From Microbacterium sp. PM5 (lineage in GTDB: Bacteria; Actinomycetota; Actinomycetes; Actinomycetales; Microbacteriaceae): 64,000 nucleotides of DNA. The stretch is from contig NZ_CP022162.1 of NCBI RefSeq assembly GCF_003293595.1, forward strand, positions 2,018,327 through 2,082,326, read 5' to 3'. A program made the position numbers and the translations under genes. The notes beneath the pieces are model-generated. The model ran no database searches and was not told the origin of the DNA. It worked only from the letters and a program-made list of their open reading frames with translations. Of the stretch, positions 35,060 to 43,800 are shown piece by piece (position 1 is the first letter of the stretch; every line of letters begins with the position of its first letter).

Positions 35060-35596
35060 ATGCCGCACCCTCCCCTCGTCACACTGCGCGCTCGCACCGC
35101 CGCCGATGTCGACGCCCTGTACCGCGTCGCCGCCGACCTGGACACGTGGGAGGAGCGCACGCCGTCGCGCCCGTCGCCGCTGACGAGGTCGGCTTTCGAG
35201 AAGCGGCTCACCGATGCCACGAACGGCTCGAGTACGCGCAGCATCGAGTTCGTGATCGACGTCGACGGCGCCGCAGTCGGCAGCGTGAGCCTGTTCGGCT
35301 TCGACGACCTCGCCCACCACGCCGAGATCGGCATCGCCGTGCTCGCCGAACATCGCGGGCGCGGCATCGGATCCGCGGCCCTCGCCCAGATGGTGGAGTT
35401 CGCGTTCGTGCGCTGCAACCTGCGCCGGGTGCACCTGCAGGCGATCAGCTCGAACACGGGCGCGATCCGCGTCTACGAGAAGGCGGGTTTCGTCAGGGAA
35501 GGCCGCTTGCGCGAGCATGCGTGGGTGCGCGGCGCCTACGAGGACATGGTGGTTCTCGGGCTGTTGCGCGCGGAGTGGGAGCGCAAGGACGGCTGA
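35060..35596 (+). CDS. GNAT acetyltransferase (RimJ/RimL type)
   Basis: 178 residues with the full GNAT core: EIGIAVLAEHRGRGIGSAAL is the acetyl-CoA pyrophosphate loop and HLQAISSNTGAIRVYEKAGF the C-terminal motif B, followed by REGRLREHAWVRG as in RimJ/RimL-type N-terminal or amine acetyltransferases. The ATG at 35060 follows TAACGT by 7 nt. Target unknown. Confidence 0.9.
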   Translation: MPHPPLVTLRARTAADVDALYRVAADLDTWEERTPSRPSPLTRSAFEKRLTDATNGSSTRSIEFVIDVDGAAVGSVSLFGFDDLAHHAEIGIAVLAEHRGRGIGSAALAQMVEFAFVRCNLRRVHLQAISSNTGAIRVYEKAGFVREGRLREHAWVRGAYEDMVVLGLLRAEWERKDG

Positions 35597-35608
35597 CGTC
35601 GCGCCCCG

Positions 35609-36484
35609 CTACTGAGCGGATGCCGGCGGCACGACGGTGCCCTGATGGAAGCGCAGGCGCGGTGCGGTGCCGCCGACGTCCCACAGCGATGAGTGTCGGC
35701 TGATCCGCGAGGGCGTCGTGAGCCGATAGGTGACCAGCACCAGCTCGGGCGAGAGCTGACGGAACTGCCACTCATCGGTCTGGGGCGTGGCGCGCGAGTC
35801 CGCGCTCTCCTCGGCGAGCGCACCGACGATCTGTTCCCGCGTCCAGAGGGTGCCGGAGCGGCCGATCTCGACGAAAGCGGGGTGCAGCAGCTCGTCGACC
35901 CGCGCGGTGTCGCGGCGCACGTCGGCGGTGAGCAGGGCCGTCTCGGCATCCTTCACCGCCGCCCATTGCCGTACGCCGGCGTGACGCACCAGCCGGACGA
36001 TGTGGATGGGATGGTCGGCCAAGAGCTGGTCGCGCTCGATCCCGTCGCGGACGAAGCCGTTGCGCAGATAGAACGCTTCGGCGCGGGGGTTGTCGTCCAT
36101 CATCCAGAGGTAGGCGTCGCCGGCACCGATCGCCGCGTCCAGCAGCAGCTGCCCCGCACCGGTACCGTGGTGCGCCGCCAGGACGTAGATGCCCTCCAGC
36201 TCCCGCGACGTCGGCCGATCGTCGTCGCGCCCGTCACCGGCCGTCGCCCAGCCGACGATCCGCCCGTCGACCTCGGCGACGAAGACGTCGGTGACGTCGT
36301 CTTCGATGATCGACGCCCACCGCTCGATGCGCGGCTCGACCCGCAAACCGGCGAGGACCGTCGCCGGAAGCTGACGGACATAGGCCTCGCGCCAAGCCTG
36401 GACGTGAACCTCGGCGACGCCCCGGGCGTCGTCGACGGATGCCGGGCGCACGCGGACGGCGGACGGGGCAACGGGTGCGCTCAT
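35609..36484 (-). CDS. GNAT acetyltransferase fused to an NTF2-like domain
   Basis: 291 residues. The N-terminal 165 residues are a GNAT domain (VRPASVDDARGVAEVHVQAW; GIYVLAAHHGTGAGQLLLDA; YLRNGFVRDG). After about residue 170 a DUF4440/SnoaL-like NTF2 fold follows (KDAETALLTADVRRDTARVD; LHPAFVEIGRSGTLWTREQI). Each half is a complete small domain, so this is a genuine fusion rather than read-through. It converges with the other GNAT gene (12-bp gap). Substrates unknown. Confidence 0.82.
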   Translation of the reverse strand: MSAPVAPSAVRVRPASVDDARGVAEVHVQAWREAYVRQLPATVLAGLRVEPRIERWASIIEDDVTDVFVAEVDGRIVGWATAGDGRDDDRPTSRELEGIYVLAAHHGTGAGQLLLDAAIGAGDAYLWMMDDNPRAEAFYLRNGFVRDGIERDQLLADHPIHIVRLVRHAGVRQWAAVKDAETALLTADVRRDTARVDELLHPAFVEIGRSGTLWTREQIVGALAEESADSRATPQTDEWQFRQLSPELVLVTYRLTTPSRISRHSSLWDVGGTAPRLRFHQGTVVPPASAQ

Positions 36485-36694
36485 GTGCTCATGTTCGCAG
36501 GCCGCATCGAGAGAAATTCGCACGAATCGCGTGATGAAACCCGCTTCGAGTCATCTCATCAGTGCGGTGGTGATGGTATCCCGCCGTGTTCGGGCCTCGA
36601 TGAGCTGGGGGGCTCGTCACCCGCAGACGCCGCCTTCCCCAGAGGCCCGTGCTGCGGGGCGGGGCGGCGCACAGCGTCGCCCCGCGGCCCGAAC

Positions 36695-37984
36695 TCACCC
36701 GGGGGTGCCGGCGGCATCGCTCTGCGCCGCCCGCGCGACCACGCGCACGCCCGCCACGCGGCGGCGGTCCATCGCGACCACGTGGATCGCGGCATCGGGC
36801 AACTCGACGGTGTCACCGACGACGGCGAGTCGTCCGAGCTGTTCGATGACGAAACCGGCGATGGTGTCCGATGACCCCGGCGGCAGCTGAACGCCGGTGG
36901 CCTCCTCGAAGTCCGCCCGGTTGAGGCGCCCGTCGAAGACGCCCGCATGCGCGTCGGCGACGGTGTCGTACTCGTCGAAGATCTCGCCGACGACCTCCTC
37001 GACGAGGTCTTCGAGGGTCACGATGCCGTCGGTGCCGCCGTACTCGTCGATGACGACGGCGATGTGATCGCCGTCGGCGCGCATGCGTGTGAGGGTGGCC
37101 AGCACCCCGGCCGTCGCGGGGAGGTACGGGATCGGGCGCACGACCCGACTGACCGGGGCCTCGGCATCCCGCGATGCGATGTCGAAGAGGTCGCGCACGT
37201 GGACGAAGCCCGAGATGTCGTCGATGGACTGATCGACGACCGGATAGCGCGAGTGCGGCAGCTCGCGCACCTGGGCGACCGCCTCGGCGACGGTCGCGGT
37301 GGCGTCGAGGACGACGACGTCGGGACGCGGGCGCATGACCTCGCTGATCTGCCGCCCGCGCAGCGAGAGCACGTCGTCGAGCATGCGCCGTTGATCGTCG
37401 GGCAGACCCTGGTGGGTTGCGACGATGTCGCGGATCTCGTCCTCGCTGAGCTCGTCCGCCGTCTTGTGCGGGTCGCCACCGAGCAGGCGCACCAGCGCGT
37501 TGGTCGACACCGACAGCAGCCAGATCACCGGCCGCATCACGACGGCGAACCCGTCGAGCACGGGAGCGACGGCGTAGGCGAACTGCGCATTGCGCTGAAT
37601 GGCGAGGCGTTTGGGCACGAGCTCGCCCAGCACGAGCGACAGGTACGCGATCACCAGCGTCAACGCGACGGTCGCCAGTGTCATCGCCAGCTGAGGTGCG
37701 GCGCCCACCCGCTCGATCAGGGGCGCCACGGCCGGGGCGATCGAGGTCGCGCCGTAGGCCGCCGAGGCGAAGCCGGCCACGGTCACCCCGATCTGCACCG
37801 CGGAGAGGAACGTGTTCGGGTTGCGGGCGAGGCCGGCGACCTTCTGCCCGCGCGCACCACGCGCCGCGATCGCGTTGATCTGGCTCTCGCGCAGGGTCAC
37901 GAGGGCCATCTCGGTGGCGGCGAAGACGCCGCCGACGAGCACGAAGACGAAGACGAGAGCGATGTTCCAGGCGAGATCGCCCAT
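36695..37984 (-). CDS. CNNM/CorC-type membrane transporter (hemolysin family)
   Basis: 429 residues: DUF21 membrane domain (about 1-190, three to four helices, [20 protein letters not shown]), a CBS pair (about 205-325, [40 protein letters not shown]) and a C-terminal CorC_HlyC domain. This family moves or senses Mg2+ and related divalent cations. Its start overlaps the TerC stop by one base, so it is co-translated with a protein under a manganese-type riboswitch. Downstream, GC-rich inverted repeats near 36650-36690 may terminate the operon. Confidence 0.92.
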   Translation of the reverse strand: MGDLAWNIALVFVFVLVGGVFAATEMALVTLRESQINAIAARGARGQKVAGLARNPNTFLSAVQIGVTVAGFASAAYGATSIAPAVAPLIERVGAAPQLAMTLATVALTLVIAYLSLVLGELVPKRLAIQRNAQFAYAVAPVLDGFAVVMRPVIWLLSVSTNALVRLLGGDPHKTADELSEDEIRDIVATHQGLPDDQRRMLDDVLSLRGRQISEVMRPRPDVVVLDATATVAEAVAQVRELPHSRYPVVDQSIDDISGFVHVRDLFDIASRDAEAPVSRVVRPIPYLPATAGVLATLTRMRADGDHIAVVIDEYGGTDGIVTLEDLVEEVVGEIFDEYDTVADAHAGVFDGRLNRADFEEATGVQLPPGSSDTIAGFVIEQLGRLAVVGDTVELPDAAIHVVAMDRRRVAGVRVVARAAQSDAAGTPG

Positions 37985-38988
37985 CAGCGGGCGTCCTCAC
38001 GCGCGGCGGGCAGGGCCTCGCCTCGGGCATCCTTCCGTGTCTTCAGCAGGCTCGCGATCGTGGCGACGGCGACGGTGGCAGCGATGAACAGCAGCGACAG
38101 CCAGATCGGGATCTCCGGGATGAACGTCACGTGCTCGCCGCCGTTGATGAACGGGAGCTCGTTCTTGTGGAGCGCGTGGATGAGCAGCTTCACGCCGATG
38201 AACGCGAGGATCACCGCGAGACCCTGGGCGAGGTACACCAGGCGCTCCAGCAGACCGCCAATGAGGAAGTAGAGCTGCCGAAGGCCCATCAGCGCGAAGG
38301 CGTTCGCGGTGAAGACGAGGTACGCCTCCTGCGTGAGCCCGTAGATCGCGGGGATCGAGTCGACCGCGAAGACGAGGTCGATGAACCCGATCGCGACGAT
38401 GACGAGCAGCATGGGGGTGACGAACCGGCGGCCGTCCTTCTTCACCGTGAGCCGGTCGCCGTCGTACTCGTCGCTGACCGGGAGCACACGACGTACGAGG
38501 CGCATGAAGCGGCCGTCGGCGGGGTTGGACTCACCGTGCGCGAAGGCCTGCCGATACGCGAGGAACAGCAGCAGCGCGCCGAAGAGGTAGAACACCCACG
38601 AGAAGTTCTCGATCAGCGCCGCCCCGACGGCGATGAAGGCGCCGCGCATGATGAGGGCGATGACGATGCCGATCATCAGAACTTTCTGCTGGTACATCTT
38701 CGGCACTGCGAACCCGGTCATGACGATGAGGAACACGAACAGGTTGTCGATCGACAGCGCCTTCTCGGTGAGATACCCGGCGAAGTACTCGCCGCCGTAG
38801 CCCCACCCCGAGAACACGCCCACGCCCACGCCGAACAGCAGCGCGAGGCCGATGTAGAAGGCCGACCAGCGCGCGGACTCGCCGACGGTCGGCTCGTGGG
38901 GCTTGCGCACGTGCGCGAAGAACTCCCACACGAAGAAGGCGATCGTGACGGCGATCGTGATGATCCACACGAGCGGGGTGATGTTCAC
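37984..38988 (-). CDS. terC: TerC family membrane protein (probable Mn2+ exporter)
   Basis: 334 residues, about nine helices, with acidic residues in the membrane as in the TerC/Alx family (AFFVWEFFAHVRKPHEPTV; TEKALSIDNLFVFLIVMTGF; VAIGFIDLVFAVDSIPAIYG). Members placed behind yybP-ykoY riboswitches export manganese or protect against it. The leader on this strand (39024-39120) fits that riboswitch, so expression should rise with Mn2+. GGGAG precedes ATG 38988. Confidence 0.93.
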   Translation of the reverse strand: MNITPLVWIITIAVTIAFFVWEFFAHVRKPHEPTVGESARWSAFYIGLALLFGVGVGVFSGWGYGGEYFAGYLTEKALSIDNLFVFLIVMTGFAVPKMYQQKVLMIGIVIALIMRGAFIAVGAALIENFSWVFYLFGALLLFLAYRQAFAHGESNPADGRFMRLVRRVLPVSDEYDGDRLTVKKDGRRFVTPMLLVIVAIGFIDLVFAVDSIPAIYGLTQEAYLVFTANAFALMGLRQLYFLIGGLLERLVYLAQGLAVILAFIGVKLLIHALHKNELPFINGGEHVTFIPEIPIWLSLLFIAATVAVATIASLLKTRKDARGEALPAAREDAR

Positions 38989-39023
38989 AGGGGTCTCCCG
39001 AAGAATGGCGTGACGTGGTCGAC

Positions 39024-39120
39024 GCCAGAGTCTCCCCCATCCCCTGCGGGACCGGTCGGCCCGGGCCGCGATGCGACCGTAATGACGGACCGTCCGTATC
39101 GGAGTACTCCCCCTGGACTG
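39024..39120 (-). ncRNA. yybP-ykoY-type (manganese) riboswitch upstream of terC
   Basis: On the minus strand the leader shows the landmarks of this riboswitch in order: 5' CCAGGGGGAGTACTCC, the CCGTCATTACGG element, a GGCCGACCGG helix strand, and 3' GGGGGAGACTCTGG, whose CTGG closes the P1 stem with the 5' CCAG. It is followed by a GGCGT/ACGCC hairpin (about 39006-39025) that could be the expression platform, then the terC ribosome site. The association with terC is well known; the assignment is from motif matching by eye. Confidence 0.78.
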
Positions 39121-39165
39121 CTGTCACAGTAGGGGAACAAAGTGACGTGAAGCTGAGAAGACGCC

Positions 39166-39181
39166 GGATGCCGCGGCATCC
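39166..39181. repeat. 16-bp GGATGCC palindrome
   Basis: GGATGCCGCGGCATCC, identical to the copy at 7010-7025, just after the stop of the DUF2277 gene (which ends at 39197 on the minus strand). Suited to act as a terminator hairpin for that gene. Confidence 0.6.
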
Positions 39182-39196
39182 GACCGGCGCCGGCGA

Positions 39197-39490
39197 TCAG
39201 GATGCCGTGCGGATGCGCACCTCGCGCTCCATCCGCTTCTCGTGGCGGGCGCGTCCCTTGACCGCCTCGGCCTCGCGGTTCTTCGGCGGTGCGGTCGTCA
39301 CGAGCGCGTCGAGGAGGCGCCGCGTGGCGGCGGCGATCTCGTCGATGGCCGCGTCGAACGCCTCGGCGTTGGCGCGCGAGGGATGCGTCGAGCCGCTCAC
39401 TTTGCGCACGAACTGGAGGGCCGCTTCGCGGACCTCGTCATCGGTGGTGGGCGGTTCGAAGTTGTGGAGCACCCGGATGTTTCGGCACAT
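39197..39490 (-). CDS. DUF2277 family protein
   Basis: 97 residues matching the DUF2277 pattern: MCRNIRVLHNFEPPTTDDEV at the start, then AALQFVRKVSGSTHPSRANA, and a basic C-terminal tail. Small, soluble, function unknown. ATG 39490 follows TACGCT by 6 nt (leaderless); upstream in-frame sequence is arginine-rich and not protein-like. Confidence 0.87.
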   Translation of the reverse strand: MCRNIRVLHNFEPPTTDDEVREAALQFVRKVSGSTHPSRANAEAFDAAIDEIAAATRRLLDALVTTAPPKNREAEAVKGRARHEKRMEREVRIRTAS

Positions 39491-39554
39491 GCGGCGAGCG
39501 TAGACCGCGGTGCGCCGCAGCGACAGAGGTGCCGCTACGGCGCGGGTGACCCGG

Positions 39555-40427
39555 TCAGCCCTGCGCCGCCGAGCCGTAGGCGCCGGCGCGGATCTCCTGG
39601 AGCAGAGACGGGCGGGTGGGCGTCCAGCCGAGGGAGCGCGCCTTCTCGCCGCGTCCCTGCTGGTCGAGCATGAGCGCATCGGCGAAGGGGGCACCCAGGC
39701 GTGCGCGTGAGGCCTCGACACCCTCCGCAGCGACCGGACCGTCGGCGAGCGCTTCGCCGAGTTCGGTGACCGTCGCGTTGTGGCCGCTGAGGCCCAGCAC
39801 GCGTCCGACGGGCTCGGAGCGCTCGATCACCCGCACGTACAGCTCGGCGAGGTCGTCGACGTGCACGGTCGCCCAGTGCTGGGTGCCGTCGCCGATCACG
39901 GTGAGGCGGCCCTCGCCGTCACGCGGGGCGGAGCCCAGCATGGCTGGGATGCCGGCGCCGTGGCCGTGCACGATGCCGGGCTCGACGATCGTGAGGGCGA
40001 GATCCGCCGCGGCGAGCCGGGACTCCACCTCCTCCCGCCAGGCGACGATCGCGGGCGGGTGGAACGGGGTCTGCTCGGTGAGGTCGTCGGACGGGCCGTG
40101 GATCCAGAGACCGCCCGTGTGGATGTAGGGCTTGCCGGTGCCGCCGAACGCGGCGATGACGGCATCGGCGACGGCGCTGTCGAACTGGGGGGCCGTGCCG
40201 TCACCCGGTGCGGCGGTGTGGATCGCAGCATCCACGCCCTCCAGCAGCGGAGTGAACCAGTCGGCGTCGGTGACGTCGCCGACGACCGCAGTCGCTCCGG
40301 CCGCCGTGGCCTTCTGCGCGGCGTCTGCGCTGCGCACCGGCGCAACGACGTCGTGACCATGAGCGCGCAGAACGTCGAGGACGGACGAGCCGATGTAGCC
40401 GGTGGCACCGGTGAGGAGGATCTTCAT
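39555..40427 (-). CDS. NAD-dependent epimerase/NmrA-like protein
   Basis: 290 residues. Extended-SDR Rossmann start MKILLTGATGYIGSSVL with the G-x-x-G-x-x-G motif, then VVGDVTDADWFTPLLEGVDA and GLWIHGPSDDL. This matches atypical extended SDRs acting on sugar-nucleotide-like or small substrates, or redox-sensing. ATG 40427 follows TACGAT by 6 nt. Divergent from the FAD oxidoreductase gene. Confidence 0.88.
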   Translation of the reverse strand: MKILLTGATGYIGSSVLDVLRAHGHDVVAPVRSADAAQKATAAGATAVVGDVTDADWFTPLLEGVDAAIHTAAPGDGTAPQFDSAVADAVIAAFGGTGKPYIHTGGLWIHGPSDDLTEQTPFHPPAIVAWREEVESRLAAADLALTIVEPGIVHGHGAGIPAMLGSAPRDGEGRLTVIGDGTQHWATVHVDDLAELYVRVIERSEPVGRVLGLSGHNATVTELGEALADGPVAAEGVEASRARLGAPFADALMLDQQGRGEKARSLGWTPTRPSLLQEIRAGAYGSAAQG

Positions 40428-40494
40428 TCCGTCATCGTAGGCACGGCGGCGGGAAGCGAGGGTCGGATTCGGCGCGCTCGTCAACCCCGAGATC

Positions 40495-40510
40495 GGATGC
40501 CGCGGCATCC
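40495..40510. repeat. 16-bp GGATGCC palindrome in divergent promoter region
   Basis: GGATGCCGCGGCATCC, third identical copy in the window. This one lies between divergent genes, 68 bp from the NmrA-like start, where a terminator is not needed, so the motif may have another role. Confidence 0.55.
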
Positions 40511-40579
40511 CTAAGCTGGCGGCATGCGACGGTGCGGCGGGGACCCCGGACGCGTCCGACGACGAGAGGCGGAGCGGCG

Positions 40580-41836
40580 ATGCATGACGTCGTGGTGATC
40601 GGAGCAGGCCTCGTGGGGCTGCGGTGCGCGGTGGTGCTGGCCGAGCGCGGACTCGAGGTCATCGTGCTCGACGCGGGAGACGAGGTCGGCGGACGTCAGC
40701 GCACCGACCTCGTCGACGGGTTCCGACTCGATCGTGGCTTTCAGGTGCTCAACCCGGCGTATCCGGCGCTGCGTCGCAGCATCGATCTCGACGCTCTGGC
40801 GCTGCGGTCGTTTCCCGTGGGCGTGCAGGTGCGCACCGATCGCGGCCTCGCTGAGCTGCGGCATCCGCTGCGCTCACCGCTGTCGATCCCCCGAACGATC
40901 GGCAGCGGCCTGGTGAGCATCGCGGATGCCGTGGCGTTCGCACGCTGGCTGACGCCGGCGTTCATGCGGCGGCTGTCGGCACGGGCGCGAAGCGATCGCG
41001 CGCTGCGCGAGGGGTGGGATGCCGCGAGCCTGCGCGGCCCGCTGCGCACCGCCGTGCTCGAGCCGTTCCTCGCCGGTGTCGTCGCCGAAGACGGTGGGGG
41101 CAGCTCGAACGCGTTCGTACAGGAGTTGGTGCGGTACTTCGCGCTGGGGCGGCCGGGGCTTCCCGCGCAGGGGATCGCGGCGGGGCCGGCGCAACTGGCG
41201 GCGCGGGCGCGTGCTGCGGGCGCGGAGATCCGGCTCGGGGCGCGAGCGGAGCGCATCGACAGGGACGGCCCGATCGTCGAGGTCGGCGTCGCGGGTGGCG
41301 AGGCCCTCCGCGCCGGGCGGGTCGTGGTGGCCGTCGGCGCGGAGTCGGTGGCGGAGCTGGCGCCGGTGCCGCGACCCGCGACCAACGGGCTGCAGACATG
41401 GTGGTTCGCGGCGACGGCAGCACCCTCGGCATCCGCGCTGCTGCGCGTCGACGGACGCGACGCCGCCCGCCGCGGGCCGGTCGTGAACACGGCGGTCGTG
41501 TCGCACACCGTGCCGTCGTATGCGCCCGTCGGGCGTCATCTCATCGAGGCGACGTGCCTGCTGCCGCGGGGTGGCGCGGCAGCAGGCGAGGGCGAGGTGC
41601 GCCGGCACCTCTCCGAGCTGTGGGATGCCGGGGTGACGGACTGGCAGCTGCTGCGTCGCGACGACATCCCGGATGCGCTGCCCGCCCAGCCGGCACCGGT
41701 GCGTGCGCCTCGCCCGCCGCGCGTCGACGACCGGATGTACCTCGCCGGCGACCACCGACATGCGGCGTCGATCCAGGGCGCTCTCGCCTCCGGCGAGCGC
41801 GCTGCTCGCGCGGTGCTCGTGGACGCGGGCGTGTGA
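40580..41836 (+). CDS. FAD-dependent oxidoreductase (phytoene desaturase-like)
   Basis: 418 residues. N-terminal FAD dinucleotide-binding motif VVVIGAGLVGLRCAVVLAER, the GG-doublet-type DEVGGRQRTDLVDGFRLDRG, and C-terminal DDRMYLAGDHRHAASIQGAL are typical of the amine-oxidase/phytoene-desaturase fold. Substrate unknown. GGAG precedes ATG 40580. Its stop overlaps the next ATG by one base (TGATG), coupling it to a small cysteine-pair membrane protein. Confidence 0.9.
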   Translation: MHDVVVIGAGLVGLRCAVVLAERGLEVIVLDAGDEVGGRQRTDLVDGFRLDRGFQVLNPAYPALRRSIDLDALALRSFPVGVQVRTDRGLAELRHPLRSPLSIPRTIGSGLVSIADAVAFARWLTPAFMRRLSARARSDRALREGWDAASLRGPLRTAVLEPFLAGVVAEDGGGSSNAFVQELVRYFALGRPGLPAQGIAAGPAQLAARARAAGAEIRLGARAERIDRDGPIVEVGVAGGEALRAGRVVVAVGAESVAELAPVPRPATNGLQTWWFAATAAPSASALLRVDGRDAARRGPVVNTAVVSHTVPSYAPVGRHLIEATCLLPRGGAAAGEGEVRRHLSELWDAGVTDWQLLRRDDIPDALPAQPAPVRAPRPPRVDDRMYLAGDHRHAASIQGALASGERAARAVLVDAGV

Positions 41837-42147
41837 TGGGCGAGGCGGAGCCGCTGCGGTCAGTGGGCCTGCTCGTGCTGCAGGTGATCGTCTCGTCCAT
41901 CGCGTACGTCATGGTCGTGATGCAGACCTTCAGCATCGACGGCTGCGGCGACCGGTGCGACTTCACCCTCGTGACCGTGGCGTCTCGCGGCGCGCTGGTC
42001 GTGTCTGTCGTCGCGGCGCTGGTGAGCGCGGTGATCGTGGTGGCGCGCGGCTTCCGCCCGAGCTGGTGGGCGCCGGTCGGCGGGATGGCGCTGGTGGTCG
42101 TGACCACAGTCGTCGCGATGTACGCGATTCGCGTCGCGACGCAGTGA
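41836..42147 (+). CDS. Small cysteine-pair membrane protein (family member 2)
   Basis: 103 residues, about three to four helices, no known domain. The outer loop after helix 1 is FSIDGCGDRCDFTL and helix 3 is preceded by RPSWWAPVGG, the two landmarks shared with the proteins at 17731, 42278 and 48487. Translationally coupled to an FAD oxidoreductase, which suggests but does not prove a redox link for the cysteine pair. Confidence 0.72.
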   Translation: MGEAEPLRSVGLLVLQVIVSSIAYVMVVMQTFSIDGCGDRCDFTLVTVASRGALVVSVVAALVSAVIVVARGFRPSWWAPVGGMALVVVTTVVAMYAIRVATQ

Positions 42148-42277
42148 CGGCCGGGGCCAGAGGCGCCCTGCCGAGCATCGCCTGGTGGTACTGGATGATG
42201 CGCGAATCGGGATCGAACTAGCCTCGTTCGGAGGCGTGCTGGCGCGGAGGGAAGTGGCCTGTGGGACACTCGCCCTC

Positions 42278-42634
42278 ATGACGACTCAGCACGCCACCGG
42301 CACGTCCGGCGGTCGCATCGCCGATGTGATCGTCTCCGTCACCCTGATGCTCGTGGGCATCGTCGGGTTCGCCGTGCTCGCATTCGCGTCACTGTTCCTG
42401 GTGATGGCGGCGGACTCCTGCACCAACGGCACCTGCAATACGGCCCTTCTGTCCGTCGCGTGGATGATCGCGATGGGTGGACCTCCCCTCGTCTTCGGCG
42501 CCGCAATCGTGTGGACGATCATCCGCCTCTCCCGCCGGAAGACCTCCTGGTGGATGCCGCTTGCCGGCGCCGCCGCCGGCATCCTCGTCTGGGTCATCGC
42601 CGTGAGCATCATGCAGACCAGCGTCGGACGCTGA
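42278..42634 (+). CDS. Small cysteine-pair membrane protein (family member 3)
   Basis: 118 residues, about three to four helices. Outer-loop pair in MAADSCTNGTCNTALLSVAW and RRKTSWWMPLAG before the last helix. Closest to the protein at 48487: both start with a short polar tail, then [GA]RIADVI[VA]S. ATG 42278 follows GACACT by 7 nt. The pseudogene at 42641 begins 7 bp after its stop. Confidence 0.75.
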   Translation: MTTQHATGTSGGRIADVIVSVTLMLVGIVGFAVLAFASLFLVMAADSCTNGTCNTALLSVAWMIAMGGPPLVFGAAIVWTIIRLSRRKTSWWMPLAGAAAGILVWVIAVSIMQTSVGR

Positions 42635-42640
42635 TGCCCC

Positions 42641-42970
42641 ATGAAGGGTGCGATCCAGTCTCTCGGTGAGACGATCGCCGTCGCCGAACGCGCCGCCATC
42701 GACCCAGCCCCGTCGTCGAACTGCTCACGAGCACATTGTTTCCCGGGCCGGTGTACTCCGCCTACGGAGACCTCATCGCCGAGCGTCGCTATCGGCCCGC
42801 GGGATTCACCACGATCCTCGGACGCAAGGATCTGCACCTCGCTCTGGACGCGGCCGCGAACGTGGGAGCATTGCTCCCGTTCGGAGGTTCTCCGCGACGT
42901 CTTCGACGAGGCCATTTCACGAGGCAGTTCCCTGGACGATTGGGCATGCATCGCGGAGCTTCGCCGGTAG
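42641..42970 (+). pseudogene. 3' remnant of an NAD(P)-dependent 6PGDH/imine-reductase-like oxidoreductase
   Basis: Reading three frames in turn gives one coherent C-terminal domain: GAIQSLGETIAVAERAA in frame 42641, then after a shift near 42707 VVELLTSTLFPGPVYSAYGD and GRKDLHLALDAAANVGALLP, then after a second shift near 42886 EVLRDVFDEAISRGSSLDDW to a TAG at 42970. This matches the helical C-terminal half of the 3-hydroxyisobutyrate dehydrogenase-like family. The N-terminal Rossmann half is missing and two frameshifts remain, so the gene is dead. Confidence 0.75.
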
Positions 42971-43008
42971 CTGGTGGCTGGACCCGTCGGCGCACCCTTT
43001 CAGAGCCA

Positions 43009-43800
43009 TCACTCCCAGGTGGCCGTGTCGGGGTCGATGCCCGCGGCGCGCGCGCTCTCGTCGATCGCGCGGCTCAGCCACGCCGCCAGCCCCGGCCGCA
43101 CCGCGTCGTAGTGCGCGGAGAAGCGCGGGTCGGCGACGTACATCCGCCCGAGGCACACCTGCATCTGCCGCGTGACCGGGAAGAACTGCGAGAGCAGGGT
43201 GCGGTGTCGCTCGACGAGGCCGTCCGCCACGGCATCCCCGGGCATCGCTCCGCCACCGACCGCGGCGCCCAGCTCGATCTCGAACGTGGTCATCGCCTCG
43301 GTCACCGCGGCCCAGTCGCCGGCCGAGCGCGACGCCGCACGCTCGGCGTACTGCTGCCACTGCGCCGATTGTCCGTAGGCCTCGCGCGCCTGCGCGGGCC
43401 ACTCGGTATTCCAGTCGGGGCCGAAGATGTCGCGCTGTTCGTCCTCGGAGAGCAGGATGCCGCGCTCCTGCGCCTCGATCATGCGGGCGAGGTCCTCGTC
43501 GAGGTCGTTGAGCTGGGCGATCCGCTGCGCGAGCTGGGCGCGCTGCACCCGCAACTGGTCGGCGACATGGCCCCCCGGCTCATCGAGAATGGCCCGGATC
43601 GCGTCGAGGTCGAGCCCGAGCTCGCGGTACACGACGATGCGCCGGAGGCGTTCGACATCGGCATCCGTGTAGAGCCGGTAGCCGGCCCGCGATCTCGCTG
43701 CAGGGCTCGCGAGGCCGATCTCGTCCCAGTGGTGGAGCGTCCGCACGGTCAGGCCCAGGCGCGCAGCCGTCTCGCCCACCGGCAGTCCGTCGTCAGACAT
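43009..43800 (-). CDS. MerR family regulator with TipAS domain
   Basis: 263 residues: MerR helix-turn-helix (VGETAARLGLTVRTLHHWDE, YTDADVERLRRIVVYRELG), a linking coiled coil (about 90-125) and a TipAS-type antibiotic-binding domain (W/Y-rich helices; VTRQMQVCLGRMYVADPRF). TipA-class proteins sense thiopeptide-like or other ligands. ATG 43800 follows GACAAT by 7 nt and overlaps the end of the VOC gene by 8 bp, so the two are probably one operon. Confidence 0.9.
   Translation of the reverse strand: MSDDGLPVGETAARLGLTVRTLHHWDEIGLASPAARSRAGYRLYTDADVERLRRIVVYRELGLDLDAIRAILDEPGGHVADQLRVQRAQLAQRIAQLNDLDEDLARMIEAQERGILLSEDEQRDIFGPDWNTEWPAQAREAYGQSAQWQQYAERAASRSAGDWAAVTEAMTTFEIELGAAVGGGAMPGDAVADGLVERHRTLLSQFFPVTRQMQVCLGRMYVADPRFSAHYDAVRPGLAAWLSRAIDESARAAGIDPDTATWE

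Noticed and set aside
40524..40579. Leader ORF at ATG 40524 behind TAAGCT in front of the FAD oxidoreductase gene
   Set aside because: The box and spacing look leaderless, but the frame has no protein-like content and the true gene has its own ribosome site at 40580.
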